From contig NZ_JAMKBJ010000007.1 in the NCBI RefSeq assembly GCF_027563315.1, forward strand, positions 62,001 through 126,000: 64,000 nucleotides of DNA. Reading direction: 5' to 3'. Positions 48,240 to 59,898 of the stretch are shown here, piece by piece. How positions within the stretch are numbered: the first letter of the stretch is position 1; each line of letters begins with the position of its first letter. The position numbers were made by a program, and so were the translations under genes. The DNA is from Paenisporosarcina quisquiliarum. GTDB lineage: Bacteria > Bacillota > Bacilli > Bacillales_A > Planococcaceae. The notes below the pieces were generated by a model. The model was given only the letters and a program-made list of their open reading frames with translations, made no database searches and was not told the origin of the DNA.

Positions 48240-48252
48240 AGGTAAGTCGCTT

Positions 48253-48324
48253 GCCCTCGTGGTGCAATGGATAACACGTAAGATTCCGGTTCTTGAGATG
48301 GGGGTTCGATTCCCTCCGAGGGCG
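48253..48324 (+). tRNA. tRNA-Arg (anticodon CCG)
   Basis: 72 nt folding as a cloverleaf: acceptor GCCCTCG / CGAGGGC with discriminator G, anticodon loop TTCCGGT giving CCG, and T arm GGGTTCGATTCCC. CCA is not encoded. A single tRNA between clpP and crh, where B. subtilis also has an Arg tRNA near clpP. Confidence 0.95.
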
Positions 48325-48332
48325 TCAAAATG

Positions 48333-48372
48333 CCGTCACCAAACGTTTTTAAGACGTGTGGTGGCGGTTTTT
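48333..48372 (+). terminator. tRNA-Arg terminator
   Basis: CCGTCACCA pairs with TGGTGGCGG (one G-T), with an inner ACGT/ACGT extension, then a T run. Confidence 0.85.
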
Positions 48373-48486
48373 CTTTATTAGGTTACTCCTTCAATATTTC
48401 TTCTAATTGACTCATCGTATCTTCCTTTTCTAAAGAATCCCTTGAATTACTTCTTGCCTTCTCACTCCAAATAATAAATCTTCGCA

Positions 48487-48515
48487 TAAAAAAAACCTTC
48501 GACCGACGTCGGAGG
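48487..48515 (-). terminator. terminator after crh
   Basis: CCTCCGAC pairs with GTCGAAGG (one mismatch), followed by eight T on the minus strand. Confidence 0.8.
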
Positions 48516-48524
48516 CTTTGTAAA

Positions 48525-48782
48525 TTATTCTTCTTTTTGAATCATAGCGATTAGTCCTTCAACCGCTTTTTCTTCATCTGATCCTTCAGCACTGATTGTT
48601 ACTGATGATCCTTTGCTGATCGCCAGGCTCATAATGCCCATGATACTTTTTGCATTTACTTTTTTATCGTCTTTTTGCAAATATACATCTGCTTGGTAAC
48701 GATTTGCTTCTTGCACAAAAAGAGCAGCTTGTCTTGCCTGCAATCCAGATTTTAATTCCACTTGTACTTGATTTTCCGTCAT
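48525..48782 (-). CDS. crh: HPr-like catabolite repression protein Crh
   Basis: 85 residues of the HPr fold. Position 15 is Gln (SGLQARQAALF) instead of the phosphotransfer His, while the regulatory Ser46 (KSIMG) is kept. This pair of features separates Crh from PTS HPr. Ser46 is phosphorylated by HprK, and the product is a CcpA corepressor. Last gene of the yvcI-rapZ-yvcK-whiA-crh group. Confidence 0.95.
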   Translation of the reverse strand: MTENQVQVELKSGLQARQAALFVQEANRYQADVYLQKDDKKVNAKSIMGIMSLAISKGSSVTISAEGSDEEKAVEGLIAMIQKEE

Positions 48783-48855
48783 TCGTTCTTGCCCCCTAAA
48801 CTTTGTGCGTTCATGTATTGTTTTTTATGTTAGCTGAAATGAGCCATTCTCACAA

Positions 48856-49812
48856 CTATCTTTTCACTTTATCGAACGCCACTCCACCGCGAAGTCCATC
48901 AGCAATTTCATCAAGCTTACGCAATCTGTGATTTATGCCTGATTTACTGATTGTCCCTGTAGAGACCATTTCGCCTAGCTCTTTTAAAGTCACATCTGTA
49001 TACTCCACGCGTAACCTGGCTACTTCCCGCAACTTTTCAGGCAATTGGTCAATTCCGATAACGTTATCTATATAACGAATATTTTCCACTTGTCTTATGG
49101 ATGCACCAATCGTTTTGTTAAGATTGGCTGTTTCACAATTAACGAGGCGATTTACGCTATTTCTCATATCACGAACGATACGAACATCTTCAAATTTCAA
49201 CAATGCATGGTGGGCACCTGTAATACTTAAGAAATCCGAGATTTTTTCAGCTTCCTTCAAATAGGTTACAAAGCCCTTTTTACGTTCGATTGTTTTGGCA
49301 TTTAATCCAAAACCATTCATTAAATCGACAAGTGCATCACTATGGTCTTTATATAGAGAATACACTTCCAAGTGATAAGCAGAGGTTTCAGGATTGTTAA
49401 CAGATCCACCTGCTAAGAATGCTCCACGCAAATACGCACGCTTACAACAATTTTTTTTGACAAGGTCAGCTGAAATCGTATGATTGAACTGAAAATCTTC
49501 TGTAATGATTTTCAAATCTTCCAGCAAAGCTTTTGCCCCATCACGTACGCGACAAATATATACATTGTTCTTTTTCAATCGCATTTTCTTTCGTACCAAA
49601 AGTTCTACTTGGTACGGGTATAATTCTTTCATTAAAGTATACAGACGTCTGGCAATTGCTGCGTTTTCTGTCTGTACATCCAAACTCAAACTTCGGTTAG
49701 CAAATGAAAGTGCACCATTCATGCGGATTAGTGCAGAAAGTTCTGCTTTCGCGCAACAAGGCGTTATGTCAGCTTGCGTCATTTCTTTTTTCGTTTCAGA
49801 TGCAAATGACAT
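48856..49812 (-). CDS. whiA: DNA-binding protein WhiA
   Basis: 318 residues: an N-terminal LAGLIDADG-type fold without nuclease residues ([25 protein letters not shown]) and a C-terminal helix-turn-helix ([23 protein letters not shown]). It is linked to cell division and chromosome segregation in Bacillus and to sporulation in Streptomyces. Confidence 0.97.
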   Translation of the reverse strand: MSFASETKKEMTQADITPCCAKAELSALIRMNGALSFANRSLSLDVQTENAAIARRLYTLMKELYPYQVELLVRKKMRLKKNNVYICRVRDGAKALLEDLKIITEDFQFNHTISADLVKKNCCKRAYLRGAFLAGGSVNNPETSAYHLEVYSLYKDHSDALVDLMNGFGLNAKTIERKKGFVTYLKEAEKISDFLSITGAHHALLKFEDVRIVRDMRNSVNRLVNCETANLNKTIGASIRQVENIRYIDNVIGIDQLPEKLREVARLRVEYTDVTLKELGEMVSTGTISKSGINHRLRKLDEIADGLRGGVAFDKVKR

Positions 49813-49838
49813 AGGTATTTCCCCCTTTCGAGCGAAAG

Positions 49839-50831
49839 TCAGATAAATGTTTGCTTGATTGCATTTTCCTTATCTTCCGCATAATGGACCAACCATTCGG
49901 CAACTTTAGTTGCTTCATGGCGAATGGCACCATCCTGAATGGTCGCTATATCTTTTTTGACCACTGTTATTCCTAATTGATTTAATCGTGATTCATCATA
50001 ACTCACCGGCATGGACTGTTCTTGTTCATAAATTTTTTGAACGGATAAAGGAACTTCATCCGTATTCAATAAAATTGTTTGAATAAAAGGAGCACCCATA
50101 TGCAACATCAACGCACGGACATGATCAGCCGCTGAATAATCCATCGTCTCTCCAGCCTGTGTCATTAAGTTGCAAATGTATACGTTTGGCGCCTTTGATT
50201 GAAGTATTGCTTTTTGAATTCCTTGAACCAATAAATTGGGCAAAATACTAGTATATAAACTTCCCGGTCCAAATACGAGTAAATCAGCTTTTCTGATAGC
50301 TTTTATCGTATCAGGAAGAGGTTCCACATCGTTAGGTGTCAAAAAGACACGATGGATTCGCTGATTATATGTAGGTATTTTAGATTCTCCTGTAACGATG
50401 GTACCATCGTCCAGTTCTGCATGAAGTGTGATCGTCTGATTCGCGGCTGGCAACACGGTGCCATGAACATTCAGTACGCGACTCATTTCCCGAATCGCAT
50501 GTGAAAAGTCTCCAGTTATATCTGTCAACGCCGTTAACATTAAATTCCCAAGGGAATGTCCACCAAGATCATCAGATTGACTGAATCGATATTGGAACAT
50601 TTCTTCAACTAAAGGCTCTACATCTGATAATGCAGCCATTACTTTACGAATATCTCCTGGAGGAGGAATATCATAATCGTCTCGGAGACGGCCTGAGCTC
50701 CCTCCATCATCCGCAACCGTAACAATTGCAGTGATATCGACCGGGAATTTCTTTAATCCCCGCAGTAACGTGGACAGACCCGTTCCCCCGCCGATTATGA
50801 CGATTCGTTTTCGACGTTTGGAACGTGCCAT
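49839..50831 (-). CDS. yvcK: YvcK-family (CofD-like) morphogenesis/gluconeogenesis factor
   Basis: 330 residues with the CofD-like fold: [46 protein letters not shown] and [19 protein letters not shown]. It binds UDP-sugars and is needed for normal growth on gluconeogenic substrates and for cell-wall control. It sits between rapZ (4 bp) and whiA (26 bp) in the conserved operon. Confidence 0.97.
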   Translation of the reverse strand: MARSKRRKRIVIIGGGTGLSTLLRGLKKFPVDITAIVTVADDGGSSGRLRDDYDIPPPGDIRKVMAALSDVEPLVEEMFQYRFSQSDDLGGHSLGNLMLTALTDITGDFSHAIREMSRVLNVHGTVLPAANQTITLHAELDDGTIVTGESKIPTYNQRIHRVFLTPNDVEPLPDTIKAIRKADLLVFGPGSLYTSILPNLLVQGIQKAILQSKAPNVYICNLMTQAGETMDYSAADHVRALMLHMGAPFIQTILLNTDEVPLSVQKIYEQEQSMPVSYDESRLNQLGITVVKKDIATIQDGAIRHEATKVAEWLVHYAEDKENAIKQTFI

Positions 50832-50835
50832 TCCA

Positions 50836-51723
50836 TCAGCCCTTTCTATGTTTAATATCTCGATGAGTTATTACAGTTTGATAGTCTTGTTGAAACAAGT
50901 TTGCATAGTATTCCGTAAGAGTTACGGAACGGTGTTGCCCGCCTGTACAACCAAATGCGATGACAAGCTGGCGTTTTCCTTCTCGTTTATATTGAGGAAT
51001 CATATAAGTCAGTAAATCAGTCAGTTTTTCTATTAACATTTGGGTTTCCGGCCATTTCAACACATAACCGGATACATCAGAATCCAAGCCCGTTTTTGGA
51101 CGTAACTCTTCTATATAATAAGGGTTCGGGAGGAATCGTACATCAAATACCAAATCCGCATCAATCGGCAAACCATGTTTGAAACCGAAAGACATGACGT
51201 TTACGGTAAATGTAGAACTTCCTTTTGATGAAAACTCTTCTTGTATTTTTTCACGAAGATCTTTCGGTTTCAGGGTTGAGGTGTTGTAAATGAATTGTGC
51301 ACGGCCTTTCAGCTCTGACAATAACAAACGTTCTTTTGCGATTCCTTCCAAAGGCAATCCTTCAGGCGCAAGAGGATGTGAACGGCGTGTTTCCTTATAG
51401 CGTCTGACCAATGTCTCATCGTCGGCTTCCAAGAAAAGAATTTTCGGTGTACTCAAATTCCCTTTCGCCATTTCATCTAGTGCACCAATCAATGAATCGA
51501 ATAAATCTCCGCCACGCATATCCATGACCGCAGCAATACGATTCATGTCTTTTCCGGATTCCTTCATTAATTTTAAAAACGTCATTAATAGAGCTGGTGG
51601 CAAGTTATCAATACAGAAAAACCCTAGATCCTCGAAACTTTGTATGGCTACTGTTTTACCTGCGCCAGACATACCGGTAATGATGACAAATTCCGAATCT
51701 TGAGTTTGTTGTGATTCCATCAT
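50836..51723 (-). CDS. rapZ: RNase adapter RapZ / nucleotide-binding protein YvcJ
   Basis: 295 residues. Walker A in [20 protein letters not shown] and Walker B-like [11 protein letters not shown], and the C-terminal domain with FGFKHGLP and [12 protein letters not shown]. In E. coli RapZ guides RNase E to the GlmZ sRNA; in Bacillus YvcJ is a GTPase/ATPase tied to competence. The ATG overlaps the yvcI stop (ATGA). Confidence 0.97.
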   Translation of the reverse strand: MMESQQTQDSEFVIITGMSGAGKTVAIQSFEDLGFFCIDNLPPALLMTFLKLMKESGKDMNRIAAVMDMRGGDLFDSLIGALDEMAKGNLSTPKILFLEADDETLVRRYKETRRSHPLAPEGLPLEGIAKERLLLSELKGRAQFIYNTSTLKPKDLREKIQEEFSSKGSSTFTVNVMSFGFKHGLPIDADLVFDVRFLPNPYYIEELRPKTGLDSDVSGYVLKWPETQMLIEKLTDLLTYMIPQYKREGKRQLVIAFGCTGGQHRSVTLTEYYANLFQQDYQTVITHRDIKHRKG

Positions 51724-52199
51724 TGCTTCTCTCCCTCATATGACGCTTGTATATCTTCTTTGATTAAATCAAAATCATGTGTGTAGACAAAGGTACCGTA
51801 TTGAACCCCTTGACCTGATACAGCAAATTGGAGATTTGTCCGATCTCCTTCCGCCATCGGCAAATGTGCCAAGGCTTCCACTGGATGCCACTCCAAAATT
51901 CCTTCTTTTGTTACTTCAAACGGAATTCCTTCTAAATCATGCGAGACAAATGTAAAGAGCATCCATTCATTTTCCATATCCGTATGTTCGTCTTGAACAA
52001 CCATCGTATAGACGCCTTTTAGATGAGGTTCGATCGGAATGGTATTGGTTTCTTCTTTAAATTCACGGATAGCCGCATTATAAATAGACTCTCCTGATTC
52101 CATTTTCCCGCCAGGTGCGACGTACCAATTTCTACGTGGTTTTTTTAATAAAAGTACTTGGTGATCTTTCAAAACAATTAAATTTGCTATACGTTGCAC
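51720..52199 (-). CDS. yvcI: NUDIX hydrolase YvcI
   Basis: 159 residues from the GTG at 52199, which has GGAG 8 bp upstream. A start at 52229 would lie on the predicted transcription start and is unlikely; GTG 52208 is another choice. The NUDIX box is [22 protein letters not shown]. Substrate (a nucleoside diphosphate derivative) unknown. First gene of the yvcI-rapZ-yvcK-whiA-crh operon. Confidence 0.92.
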   Translation of the reverse strand: MQRIANLIVLKDHQVLLLKKPRRNWYVAPGGKMESGESIYNAAIREFKEETNTIPIEPHLKGVYTMVVQDEHTDMENEWMLFTFVSHDLEGIPFEVTKEGILEWHPVEALAHLPMAEGDRTNLQFAVSGQGVQYGTFVYTHDFDLIKEDIQASYEGEKQ

Positions 52200-52236
52200 A
52201 TTAGACACTCCACATCCAAATAAACTCACTTATTCT

Positions 52237-52266
52237 ATTATACAACTTTGAACGTGGGCATATCAA
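52237..52266 (-). promoter_or_regulatory. predicted yvcI operon promoter
   Basis: Minus-strand -35 TTGATA (52261-52266), 18-bp spacer, -10 TATAAT (52237-52242), giving a start point near 52230. Confidence 0.72.
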
Positions 52267-52470
52267 AAAGTATGCAAAAAAAGAAACACTGAAAACCTGC
52301 TTCAAGTGATTTGATGACAATGTTTGTTCAAAGTGCGGTTTATGACGAACCGCGAATGATTTCCATCAGATTAAATTGAGTTTTTATCAAGTATGGATTA
52401 ATCACCGTCAAGTAATAGCTACTTTCTGTCCCGACGACATCCACTTCACTATGCCATTCAATTCCAAACG

Positions 52471-52516
52471 AAAAAAAAGAGGCTGCTTCTTCGATTTGCA
52501 CCGAAAAGCAGCCTTT
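52471..52516 (-). terminator. trxB terminator
   Basis: AGGCTGCTTTTCGG pairs with CGAAGAAGCAGCCT with one internal mismatch region, followed by a T run on the minus strand. It lies about 100 bp past the trxB stop. Confidence 0.85.
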
Positions 52517-52613
52517 CAAAGTGTTGCTATAAAAAGGGGGTCAATTTACTATCTTCACTATACTCCTTTATTGTTGCAAGGGTATTACAAGTGGATTAAA
52601 GAATGATTAAAAA

Positions 52614-53564
<951 letters not shown>

Positions 53565-53637
53565 TTAAAAAACCTCCTAAACCCATTGTTCTCTCACAAA
53601 TCGTATAAGATTCATGCATGTCGTTCAACTTTTTTGC

Positions 53638-55164
53638 CTAAGCATCAAAAAGTGGTAAAAATTGAATCAGTTCATTTACATATTTCGTTATGGTTGGAGT
53701 CGTTATCTCATAGCGTTCCGCGAGTGCTTTCTTGGTTACGCCTTGTGAACGTGATGATTGGAACATATAATCCGCAGCTGCTGCTAAAGCCTTAGGATTT
53801 TTAAAGGCATACCCTTTATCAATCCCCCGCTCAATTAACACAAACCACATTTGAAAAAGGAATGATCCATCAATTGTTAAAGGATGATTCTTCCGATATA
53901 ACACTTCTGTTGCTTCGACCGCTCTCAAAAAGGAGCGTTCAGCCAGTTTGCTTGCTTCAAATTCATGTCCAAGAGCATGGGCCAACAACCATTTTTCCAT
54001 CGTAGAATACGTTTCTACATTTACCCATTCCGGATGAGCGATGATTTCTTGTTTATGTGCAGTTTTGCCTAGCAAAAACAAACCAAACATTCGCTCACTG
54101 CGATACGCGTTTTCAAGCTTTTCTACAATAAAATCACGATTGTGCTCCATGCCATCTAAAGAATCGCCTTCTTTTTGGCCAGCCCAAGGTTCAAGGCCTT
54201 CTTTTTCAGGATCGATTTGAATTAGTTGCTTCCAGTAATTGCGTGCTTCATTTTCATGTCCCGAAAAATAAGCGGAATGTGATAACCAGAAATAAAAGCC
54301 TGGGTCGCCTTCATACCCTCGTTTTTGAAGAGAACGTAACCATTTATATGCCTCTTCATATTTACCAACCAATGCAAAAGTTGCGCCTAGTTTATAGCGA
54401 TGTTCCAACATATAAGGTTGAATTTTGACAAGTAAATTTAATAAATATGAGAGTTCCTGCTCATTTTTTTCGTAATAATGCACGACTGCCAAATTACACA
54501 ATGCATGAAGATTACCAGTGTTTTCTTCAAGTACTTTGTGCAGTAAAGCTTTTGCCTGATCGACTTCACCGATATAGAAATAAGCAAGGGCTAAGTTATT
54601 ATAAGCTGCCCAGAAATCCGGATTTTCTTCAATCAGATTCTCCAAAACTTCGATTGCCTGTTCAAAGTTTCCTTGTTCCATCATTCTTCTGGCTTTTTCT
54701 TGTATGATTAAGATTTCACTTCCGAAATTATCATCTTCAAATAAAGGCCAATCTTCTTGTTCAGAGAAATCAATGATTTCCATCGCTTCCTCCACGTATG
54801 CTCCTGTCATGTCCAATTCGATATACTTTTTGGCGAATTTACGGGCATCAGAAAGAAAACCGAGATGAGCGTTCACTTCTGCTAGGAAGAAAACAACTTC
54901 AGTTTCATTTGGGTCAAGACTGTGGGCACTTTGCAATAACTCCAGAGCATGGTCGTATTTTTCTACTTCCATTTCCACAATTGCGTACTGCATTAAAATA
55001 AGCGGATCATCTGGACTCAGTTCCGCTGCACGTCTCAAATATTTATGCGCTTTTTCAAAATGCTCCCGATTTAGAGCTACTAACGCTTTTTGATAATAGT
55101 ATTCGCCTGTAGGAATGAACGAGACGATGTTTTCATTCACGTGTTGTTTGTGTTTTTTCTTCAA
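53638..55164 (-). CDS. yvcD: tetratricopeptide-repeat protein with C-terminal helix-turn-helix-like region (YvcD-like)
   Basis: 508 residues, soluble. TPR helices run from about residue 18 to 290 (YYQKALVALNREHFEKAHKYL; YDHALELLQSAHSLDPNETEVVFFLAE; AYNNLALAYFYIGEVDQAKALLHKVLEENTG). The C-terminal ALAERYEITTPTITKYVNELIQFL looks like a helix-turn-helix. The TTG start follows GGAGG. Same position between trxB and the his operon as B. subtilis yvcD; role unknown. Confidence 0.85.
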   Translation of the reverse strand: MKKKHKQHVNENIVSFIPTGEYYYQKALVALNREHFEKAHKYLRRAAELSPDDPLILMQYAIVEMEVEKYDHALELLQSAHSLDPNETEVVFFLAEVNAHLGFLSDARKFAKKYIELDMTGAYVEEAMEIIDFSEQEDWPLFEDDNFGSEILIIQEKARRMMEQGNFEQAIEVLENLIEENPDFWAAYNNLALAYFYIGEVDQAKALLHKVLEENTGNLHALCNLAVVHYYEKNEQELSYLLNLLVKIQPYMLEHRYKLGATFALVGKYEEAYKWLRSLQKRGYEGDPGFYFWLSHSAYFSGHENEARNYWKQLIQIDPEKEGLEPWAGQKEGDSLDGMEHNRDFIVEKLENAYRSERMFGLFLLGKTAHKQEIIAHPEWVNVETYSTMEKWLLAHALGHEFEASKLAERSFLRAVEATEVLYRKNHPLTIDGSFLFQMWFVLIERGIDKGYAFKNPKALAAAADYMFQSSRSQGVTKKALAERYEITTPTITKYVNELIQFLPLFDA

Positions 55165-55176
55165 TTAATGCCTCCG

Positions 55177-55210
55177 AAAAAATAAAAAGGAACACATTAG
55201 GTTCCTTTTC
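55177..55210 (-). terminator. his operon terminator
   Basis: AAGGAAC pairs with GTTCCTT (7-base loop CTAATGT), followed on the minus strand by TTTATTTTTT, ending right at the yvcD ribosome site. Confidence 0.85.
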
Positions 55211-55237
55211 AGTATCTCTCTATTATAGCACACAGGC

Positions 55238-55873
55238 TTATGATTTACTCTCATGTCGTTTCTGTAAAACTTCCAACACATCATACAAATTTACTTTTTG
55301 TTCTTGAAGCAGTACCAACAAGTGATATAGCAAGTCAGCGGCTTCCCATTGCAACTCTTCAGCGTCACGGTTTTTGGCAGCAATCACCACTTCAGTCGCT
55401 TCTTCTCCGATTTTCTTGCCAATCTTGTCTACGCCTTTTTCAAACAAGTAAGTTGTATATGCACCTTCTGGCATTGATTTTTCACGCTGTTGAATGACTT
55501 CAACCAAATCTGAAAGAATCCCGAAACTGCCTACAGTCTCTGAAGGAGCAACGATGACATTATGAAAACAAGTGTCTTTGCCGGTATGGCATGCTGGACC
55601 TTTCGGCAACACTTCCACAACTAATGCATCGGAATCACAATCGGTTCGGATTGCCACAACTTGTTGAGTGTTTCCACTTGTTGCGCCTTTATGCCACAGT
55701 TCTCGTCGAGAACGGCTATAAAACCACGTTTCTTTTGTTTCAATGGTTTTCTCCAAAGATTGTCGGTTCATATATGCGACCGTCAGCACTTCTTTTGTTT
55801 GTGCATGTTGGACGACAACCGGTATCAGCCCCTGTGCATCAAATTGAATGGGTTGCATTTCGTTTTTTGTCAT
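55238..55873 (-). CDS. hisI: bifunctional phosphoribosyl-AMP cyclohydrolase / phosphoribosyl-ATP pyrophosphatase
   Basis: 211 residues, HisIE fusion. The cyclohydrolase half (1-110) has [15 protein letters not shown] and the zinc/metal part [13 protein letters not shown]. The pyrophosphatase half (about 120-205) has [15 protein letters not shown]. Steps 2 and 3 of histidine synthesis. Last gene of the operon. Confidence 0.97.
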   Translation of the reverse strand: MTKNEMQPIQFDAQGLIPVVVQHAQTKEVLTVAYMNRQSLEKTIETKETWFYSRSRRELWHKGATSGNTQQVVAIRTDCDSDALVVEVLPKGPACHTGKDTCFHNVIVAPSETVGSFGILSDLVEVIQQREKSMPEGAYTTYLFEKGVDKIGKKIGEEATEVVIAAKNRDAEELQWEAADLLYHLLVLLQEQKVNLYDVLEVLQKRHESKS

Positions 55874-56628
55874 CTGACTGACACTCCTTTCTCTCGCAGA
55901 ACACTTTTCACTTCTTTGACACTGGTCTCCTTGTAATGAAAGATGGAAGCTGCCAGTGCCGCATCTACATCTACTTCATTGAATACGTCATAAAAATGTT
56001 GAGCATTTCCTGCCCCACCACTCGCGATAACAGGGACATTTACTGCTTCTCGTACCGCTTTCGTTAATTCAAGATCAAAACCGCTTTTTTCTCCATCTTT
56101 GTTCATAGAAGTAAGGAGGATTTCTCCTGCCCCCAAGCGTGTCGCCTCTTGTGCCCATTTTACAGCTGTCCACTTTGTTACACGTCGGCCACCGTGAGTA
56201 TAGACCATCCACGTTCCATCTTCCTCTGACCATTTCGCATCAATTGCAACGACAATGCATTGTGAACCAAAATAAGCAGCACCTTCAGCAATCAACTCAG
56301 GTCGATCAATAGCGGATGTATTTACCGATACTTTATCTGCACCGGCACGTAACATGTTTTTCATATCATCGAGCGTTCGGATACCGCCACCGACCGTAAA
56401 GGGAATAGCCAGTTCGACAGCAGTCTGACGCACTACATCAATCATCGTTTCTTTTCCTTCATGGGATGCTGAGATATCTAAAAACACTAATTCGTCTGCT
56501 CCTTGCTCATCATAAAACTTAGCAAGTTCCACAGGGTCCCCTGCATCACGCAGTGACACAAACTGAACCCCTTTGACGACACGTCCTTCTTTGACATCCA
56601 AACATGGAATAATTCGTTTTGTTAACAT
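55870..56628 (-). CDS. hisF: imidazole glycerol phosphate synthase cyclase subunit
   Basis: 252 residues, TIM barrel with two phosphate sites. [17 protein letters not shown] carries catalytic Asp11, and [10 protein letters not shown] and [13 protein letters not shown] follow. Partner of HisH. The stop overlaps hisI by 4 bp. Confidence 0.98.
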   Translation of the reverse strand: MLTKRIIPCLDVKEGRVVKGVQFVSLRDAGDPVELAKFYDEQGADELVFLDISASHEGKETMIDVVRQTAVELAIPFTVGGGIRTLDDMKNMLRAGADKVSVNTSAIDRPELIAEGAAYFGSQCIVVAIDAKWSEEDGTWMVYTHGGRRVTKWTAVKWAQEATRLGAGEILLTSMNKDGEKSGFDLELTKAVREAVNVPVIASGGAGNAQHFYDVFNEVDVDAALAASIFHYKETSVKEVKSVLREKGVSVR

Positions 56629-57365
56629 GTTGCCACCTCACGCAATGCTTCCGGTAAAGTGAACCGATTTTCATACAGCGCTTTGCCGATGATTACACCA
56701 CCGATTTTAGTCTCAACTGCTGCTTGTGCTACTTGCTTCACGTCCGATAGTGAACTAATACCACCTGAAACAATCACTTCTGCACCAGTTGCTTCGGCAA
56801 GGAGTTCATTCGCTAAAATATTTGGACCATTTAATGTTCCATCCGTAGCTATATCTGTGAAAATAAAGGTTTTTGCACCATTACTCGCAAAGTATTGCCC
56901 TACTTCAATAGCAGATTTTGCTGAGGTTTCCAACCATCCGTGTGTAGCCACCATGCCATCTTTTGCATCAAGTCCAATGACAATTTTATCTGCTCCGAAT
57001 TTCTTAATTAATGAGACCGCCAGCTCTGGTTGCTGAATAGCTAAGCTACCGATGATAACGCGTGCCACACCATTGTCCAGATAATACTTCACATCATCTT
57101 CCGAGCGGATTCCGCCGCCTATTTGTACTTTCACACCAAGCTCTGTTGCAGCACGTATAACATCTTGGTCGTGAATTCGTTTTCCGTCTTTTGCCCCATC
57201 CAAGTCGACCATGTGTATCCATTTTGCCCCTTGGCTTACAAACGTTTTGGCCATTTCAAAAGGAGATTCCCCATAAACTGTCTCTTGATTATAATCACCT
57301 TTAAATAGGCGTACACATTTGCCTCCACGCATATCAATTGCTGGATATAATTCAATCACTGTCAT
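56622..57365 (-). CDS. hisA: ProFAR isomerase (HisA)
   Basis: 247 residues, TIM barrel homologous to His[20 protein letters not shown] carries the first catalytic Asp, and [16 protein letters not shown] the second. Overlaps hisF by 7 bp. Confidence 0.98.
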   Translation of the reverse strand: MTVIELYPAIDMRGGKCVRLFKGDYNQETVYGESPFEMAKTFVSQGAKWIHMVDLDGAKDGKRIHDQDVIRAATELGVKVQIGGGIRSEDDVKYYLDNGVARVIIGSLAIQQPELAVSLIKKFGADKIVIGLDAKDGMVATHGWLETSAKSAIEVGQYFASNGAKTFIFTDIATDGTLNGPNILANELLAEATGAEVIVSGGISSLSDVKQVAQAAVETKIGGVIIGKALYENRFTLPEALREVATC

Positions 57366-58015
57366 TTTTGGCCACTCCTTTCATTCACTTGCTCGACCCA
57401 TTTGGCCAACAAGTATTTTCCAAAAGGTCCTGACTTTTCGGGATGAAATTGCATACCTGTAATGGAGCCCTTCTGAACGAGACCTGGGACAAATTGACCT
57501 GCATATGTACTGCTTGCCACCACTTCTTTTTGGAGCGTTTTTTGTGCCAGGTATGAATGAACAAAGTACACATGTGTTGAATCTTCTTTATCAAGATCCT
57601 GCAACCAAGCAGGTTGATGCGTAAAAGACAAGGGATTCCAGCCCATATGAGGAATTCGAATCCGGTTTTGTTGTGCATCCTGTTCTTCAAATTTTTGAAT
57701 ATGGCCAGTTAATATGCCTAAACCTTCTGTCCATCCATTTTCCATACTGTCTTCATAAAGTAGTTGCATGCCCAGACAAATTCCGAGTAATGGCTTGTTG
57801 TTTTTTTCGATTTGTTTTATATATAGATCCATTCCTGAATCGCGTAGACGATTCATGGCATCTGGAAATGCTCCAACACCAGGCAATACATAGCCATCCA
57901 TTTGATCCAATACGTTTGGATCTGCGGTTATGGACACTTCACACCCCAGTCGAAGCAGTGCTTGTTCAACGCTGTATAAATTGCCCATTCCGTAATCGAT
58001 TACACCAATTTTCAT
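57362..58015 (-). CDS. hisH: imidazole glycerol phosphate synthase glutaminase subunit
   Basis: 217 residues, class I glutamine amidotransferase. The Cys nucleophile is in LLGICLGMQLLYED near residue 80, and the His-Glu pair in MQFHPEKSG. Supplies ammonia to HisF. Start and stop overlap neighbours by 4 bp. Confidence 0.98.
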   Translation of the reverse strand: MKIGVIDYGMGNLYSVEQALLRLGCEVSITADPNVLDQMDGYVLPGVGAFPDAMNRLRDSGMDLYIKQIEKNNKPLLGICLGMQLLYEDSMENGWTEGLGILTGHIQKFEEQDAQQNRIRIPHMGWNPLSFTHQPAWLQDLDKEDSTHVYFVHSYLAQKTLQKEVVASSTYAGQFVPGLVQKGSITGMQFHPEKSGPFGKYLLAKWVEQVNERSGQK

Positions 58016-58602
58016 GTCAATAACCCTTTCGTTGATGGCACTCCTTTGACACGCGGATCAATTGTGACCGCTTCATCAAGTGCTCTTGCCAATGCTTTGA
58101 ATATAGCTTCGATCATGTGATGGGTATTGTGGCCATAGTGTAAAATTACGTGAACATTCATCCGTGCTTCGAGAGCAAATTTCCATAAAAACTCATGAAC
58201 AAGTTCCGTATCGAAATTGCCTACTTTTTCTTTAGGGAATGTCGCTCTGAATTCAAGGTGAGGACGGTTTGAACAATCCACAATTACTTGAGCCAGTGCA
58301 TCATCCATTGGAACAAATGAATTACCGTATCTTCGTATCCCTTTTTTATCACCGAGCGCTTCTTTAACAACTTGTCCTAGTACAATCCCAATATCTTCCG
58401 ATGTATGATGATCATCAATATGTGTATCACCAGATGCTTGAATAGTCGCATTAAAGAATCCATGTTTCACAAATAAATCAAGCATATGATCCATAAAAGG
58501 GACACCCGTATCAATTGTCGCTTGCCCTTCTCCATCCAGTTGCATCGAGACTTTCACTTGTGTTTCGTTCGTTTTTCTATTTATTGTTGCTTCGCGTGTC
58601 AT
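58012..58602 (-). CDS. hisB: imidazoleglycerol-phosphate dehydratase
   Basis: 196 residues, the single-function type without the phosphatase domain. Two metal-His blocks, DTHIDDHHTSEDIGI and HYGHNTHHMIEAIFKALA, define the family. Confidence 0.98.
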   Translation of the reverse strand: MTREATINRKTNETQVKVSMQLDGEGQATIDTGVPFMDHMLDLFVKHGFFNATIQASGDTHIDDHHTSEDIGIVLGQVVKEALGDKKGIRRYGNSFVPMDDALAQVIVDCSNRPHLEFRATFPKEKVGNFDTELVHEFLWKFALEARMNVHVILHYGHNTHHMIEAIFKALARALDEAVTIDPRVKGVPSTKGLLT

Positions 58603-59885
58603 GATTGATTCATCCCCTTTGTCCAGCCTCTTGATTCTACAGCTCTAGCATGGGCTTCTAACCCTTCCATTCTTGCCAGTCTTGCCACTTTGGCTGCATG
58701 TTGTTGCCATGTTTCTTCCGTATAATAAATGATGCTTGTCTTTTTAATGAAATCATCAACTGATAACGGGCTAGAGAACCGTGCAGTGCTGTTTGTCGGC
58801 AATACATGATTGGTCCCAGCAAAGTAATCCCCGATTGGTTCCGAACTGTAGCGACCGATAAAAATCGCACCAGCATGTCTCACTTTTTGTGCCACTTCAT
58901 GAGGGTTGATTGTCATGATTTCCAAATGTTCTGGCGCCAATTTATTTACAGCTTCAATGATGTCCGTCATTGTTTCTGCAACATAAATTTTGCCGAACTT
59001 TTCAACAGCTGCCCGTGCAATCTTTTCACGGGGGAGCTTAAGCAATTGCTTCTCCACTTCAACTGCAACTTTCTGAGCAAATAAATCACTCGTCGTCAAT
59101 AAAATAGGACACGCCATCGGGTCATGTTCCGCCTGAGATAATAAATCTGCAGCTACTTCGTCTGCATAGGCGGTCTCGTCTGCGATAATGGCGATTTCAC
59201 TCGGCCCGGCAATCATATCGATTGCCACTTCACCAAACACTTCCCTTTTGGCCAAGGCCACAAACACATTCCCCGGGCCTGTTATTTTGTCAACAGGGGC
59301 AATGGATTCGGTACCATATGCAAGAGCAGCGATTGCTTGAGCGCCGCCAACTTTATAAATTTCTTCAATACCTAAAATTGATGCCGCGACTAATACTGCG
59401 TCTGGCAGTGCGCCTTTTTCATTCGGAGGAGAGACAATGACAATTCGTTCTACACCAGCTACTTGAGCCGGAATAACATTCATTAATACCGATGATGGAT
59501 AAGCAGCAGAACCGCCTGGCACATATAAACCAACTGCATCCAATGGACTTACTCGTTGTCCGATAAATGAACCATCTTTTACATCAACATCATAAGATGA
59601 CCGTTTTTGCATTTCATGAAATTTGCGGATATTATTTGCCGCTTCTTCCATGTCAGTTTTAAGTTCACTATCAAAATTGGCGAGGGCCTCTTGGATTTCG
59701 TTATTTGAAACACGAAATTCGCTCAGTTTAACCCCGTCCCATTTTTCGCTGTAGTCAGCAACTGCCTGATCACCACGTTTTTTGACATCGGCAAGTACCT
59801 TTTTTACGGTGTTTAATTGCTCCGCATTGCCCATTTCCAACGGTCGTTTTAATGATATATCTTTCGTTAAAGAAACGATTTGCAT
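58599..59885 (-). CDS. hisD: histidinol dehydrogenase
   Basis: 428 residues. Oxidises histidinol to histidine in two NAD-dependent steps. Signature region IDMIAGPSEIAIIADETA with zinc-site residues in LSQAEHDP, and LAPEHLEI later. ATG overlaps the hisB start by 4 bp at its stop. Confidence 0.98.
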   Translation of the reverse strand: MQIVSLTKDISLKRPLEMGNAEQLNTVKKVLADVKKRGDQAVADYSEKWDGVKLSEFRVSNNEIQEALANFDSELKTDMEEAANNIRKFHEMQKRSSYDVDVKDGSFIGQRVSPLDAVGLYVPGGSAAYPSSVLMNVIPAQVAGVERIVIVSPPNEKGALPDAVLVAASILGIEEIYKVGGAQAIAALAYGTESIAPVDKITGPGNVFVALAKREVFGEVAIDMIAGPSEIAIIADETAYADEVAADLLSQAEHDPMACPILLTTSDLFAQKVAVEVEKQLLKLPREKIARAAVEKFGKIYVAETMTDIIEAVNKLAPEHLEIMTINPHEVAQKVRHAGAIFIGRYSSEPIGDYFAGTNHVLPTNSTARFSSPLSVDDFIKKTSIIYYTEETWQQHAAKVARLARMEGLEAHARAVESRGWTKGMNQS

Positions 59886-59898
59886 ATAAAAATCCTCC

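Larger units (their letters stand above)
52230..52613. other. 384-bp spacer between yvcI and trxB
   Basis: It holds the yvcI promoter (52237-52266) at one end and the trxB terminator (52471-52516) in the middle. I see no gene-like reading frame and no repeat in the rest. Confidence 0.7.
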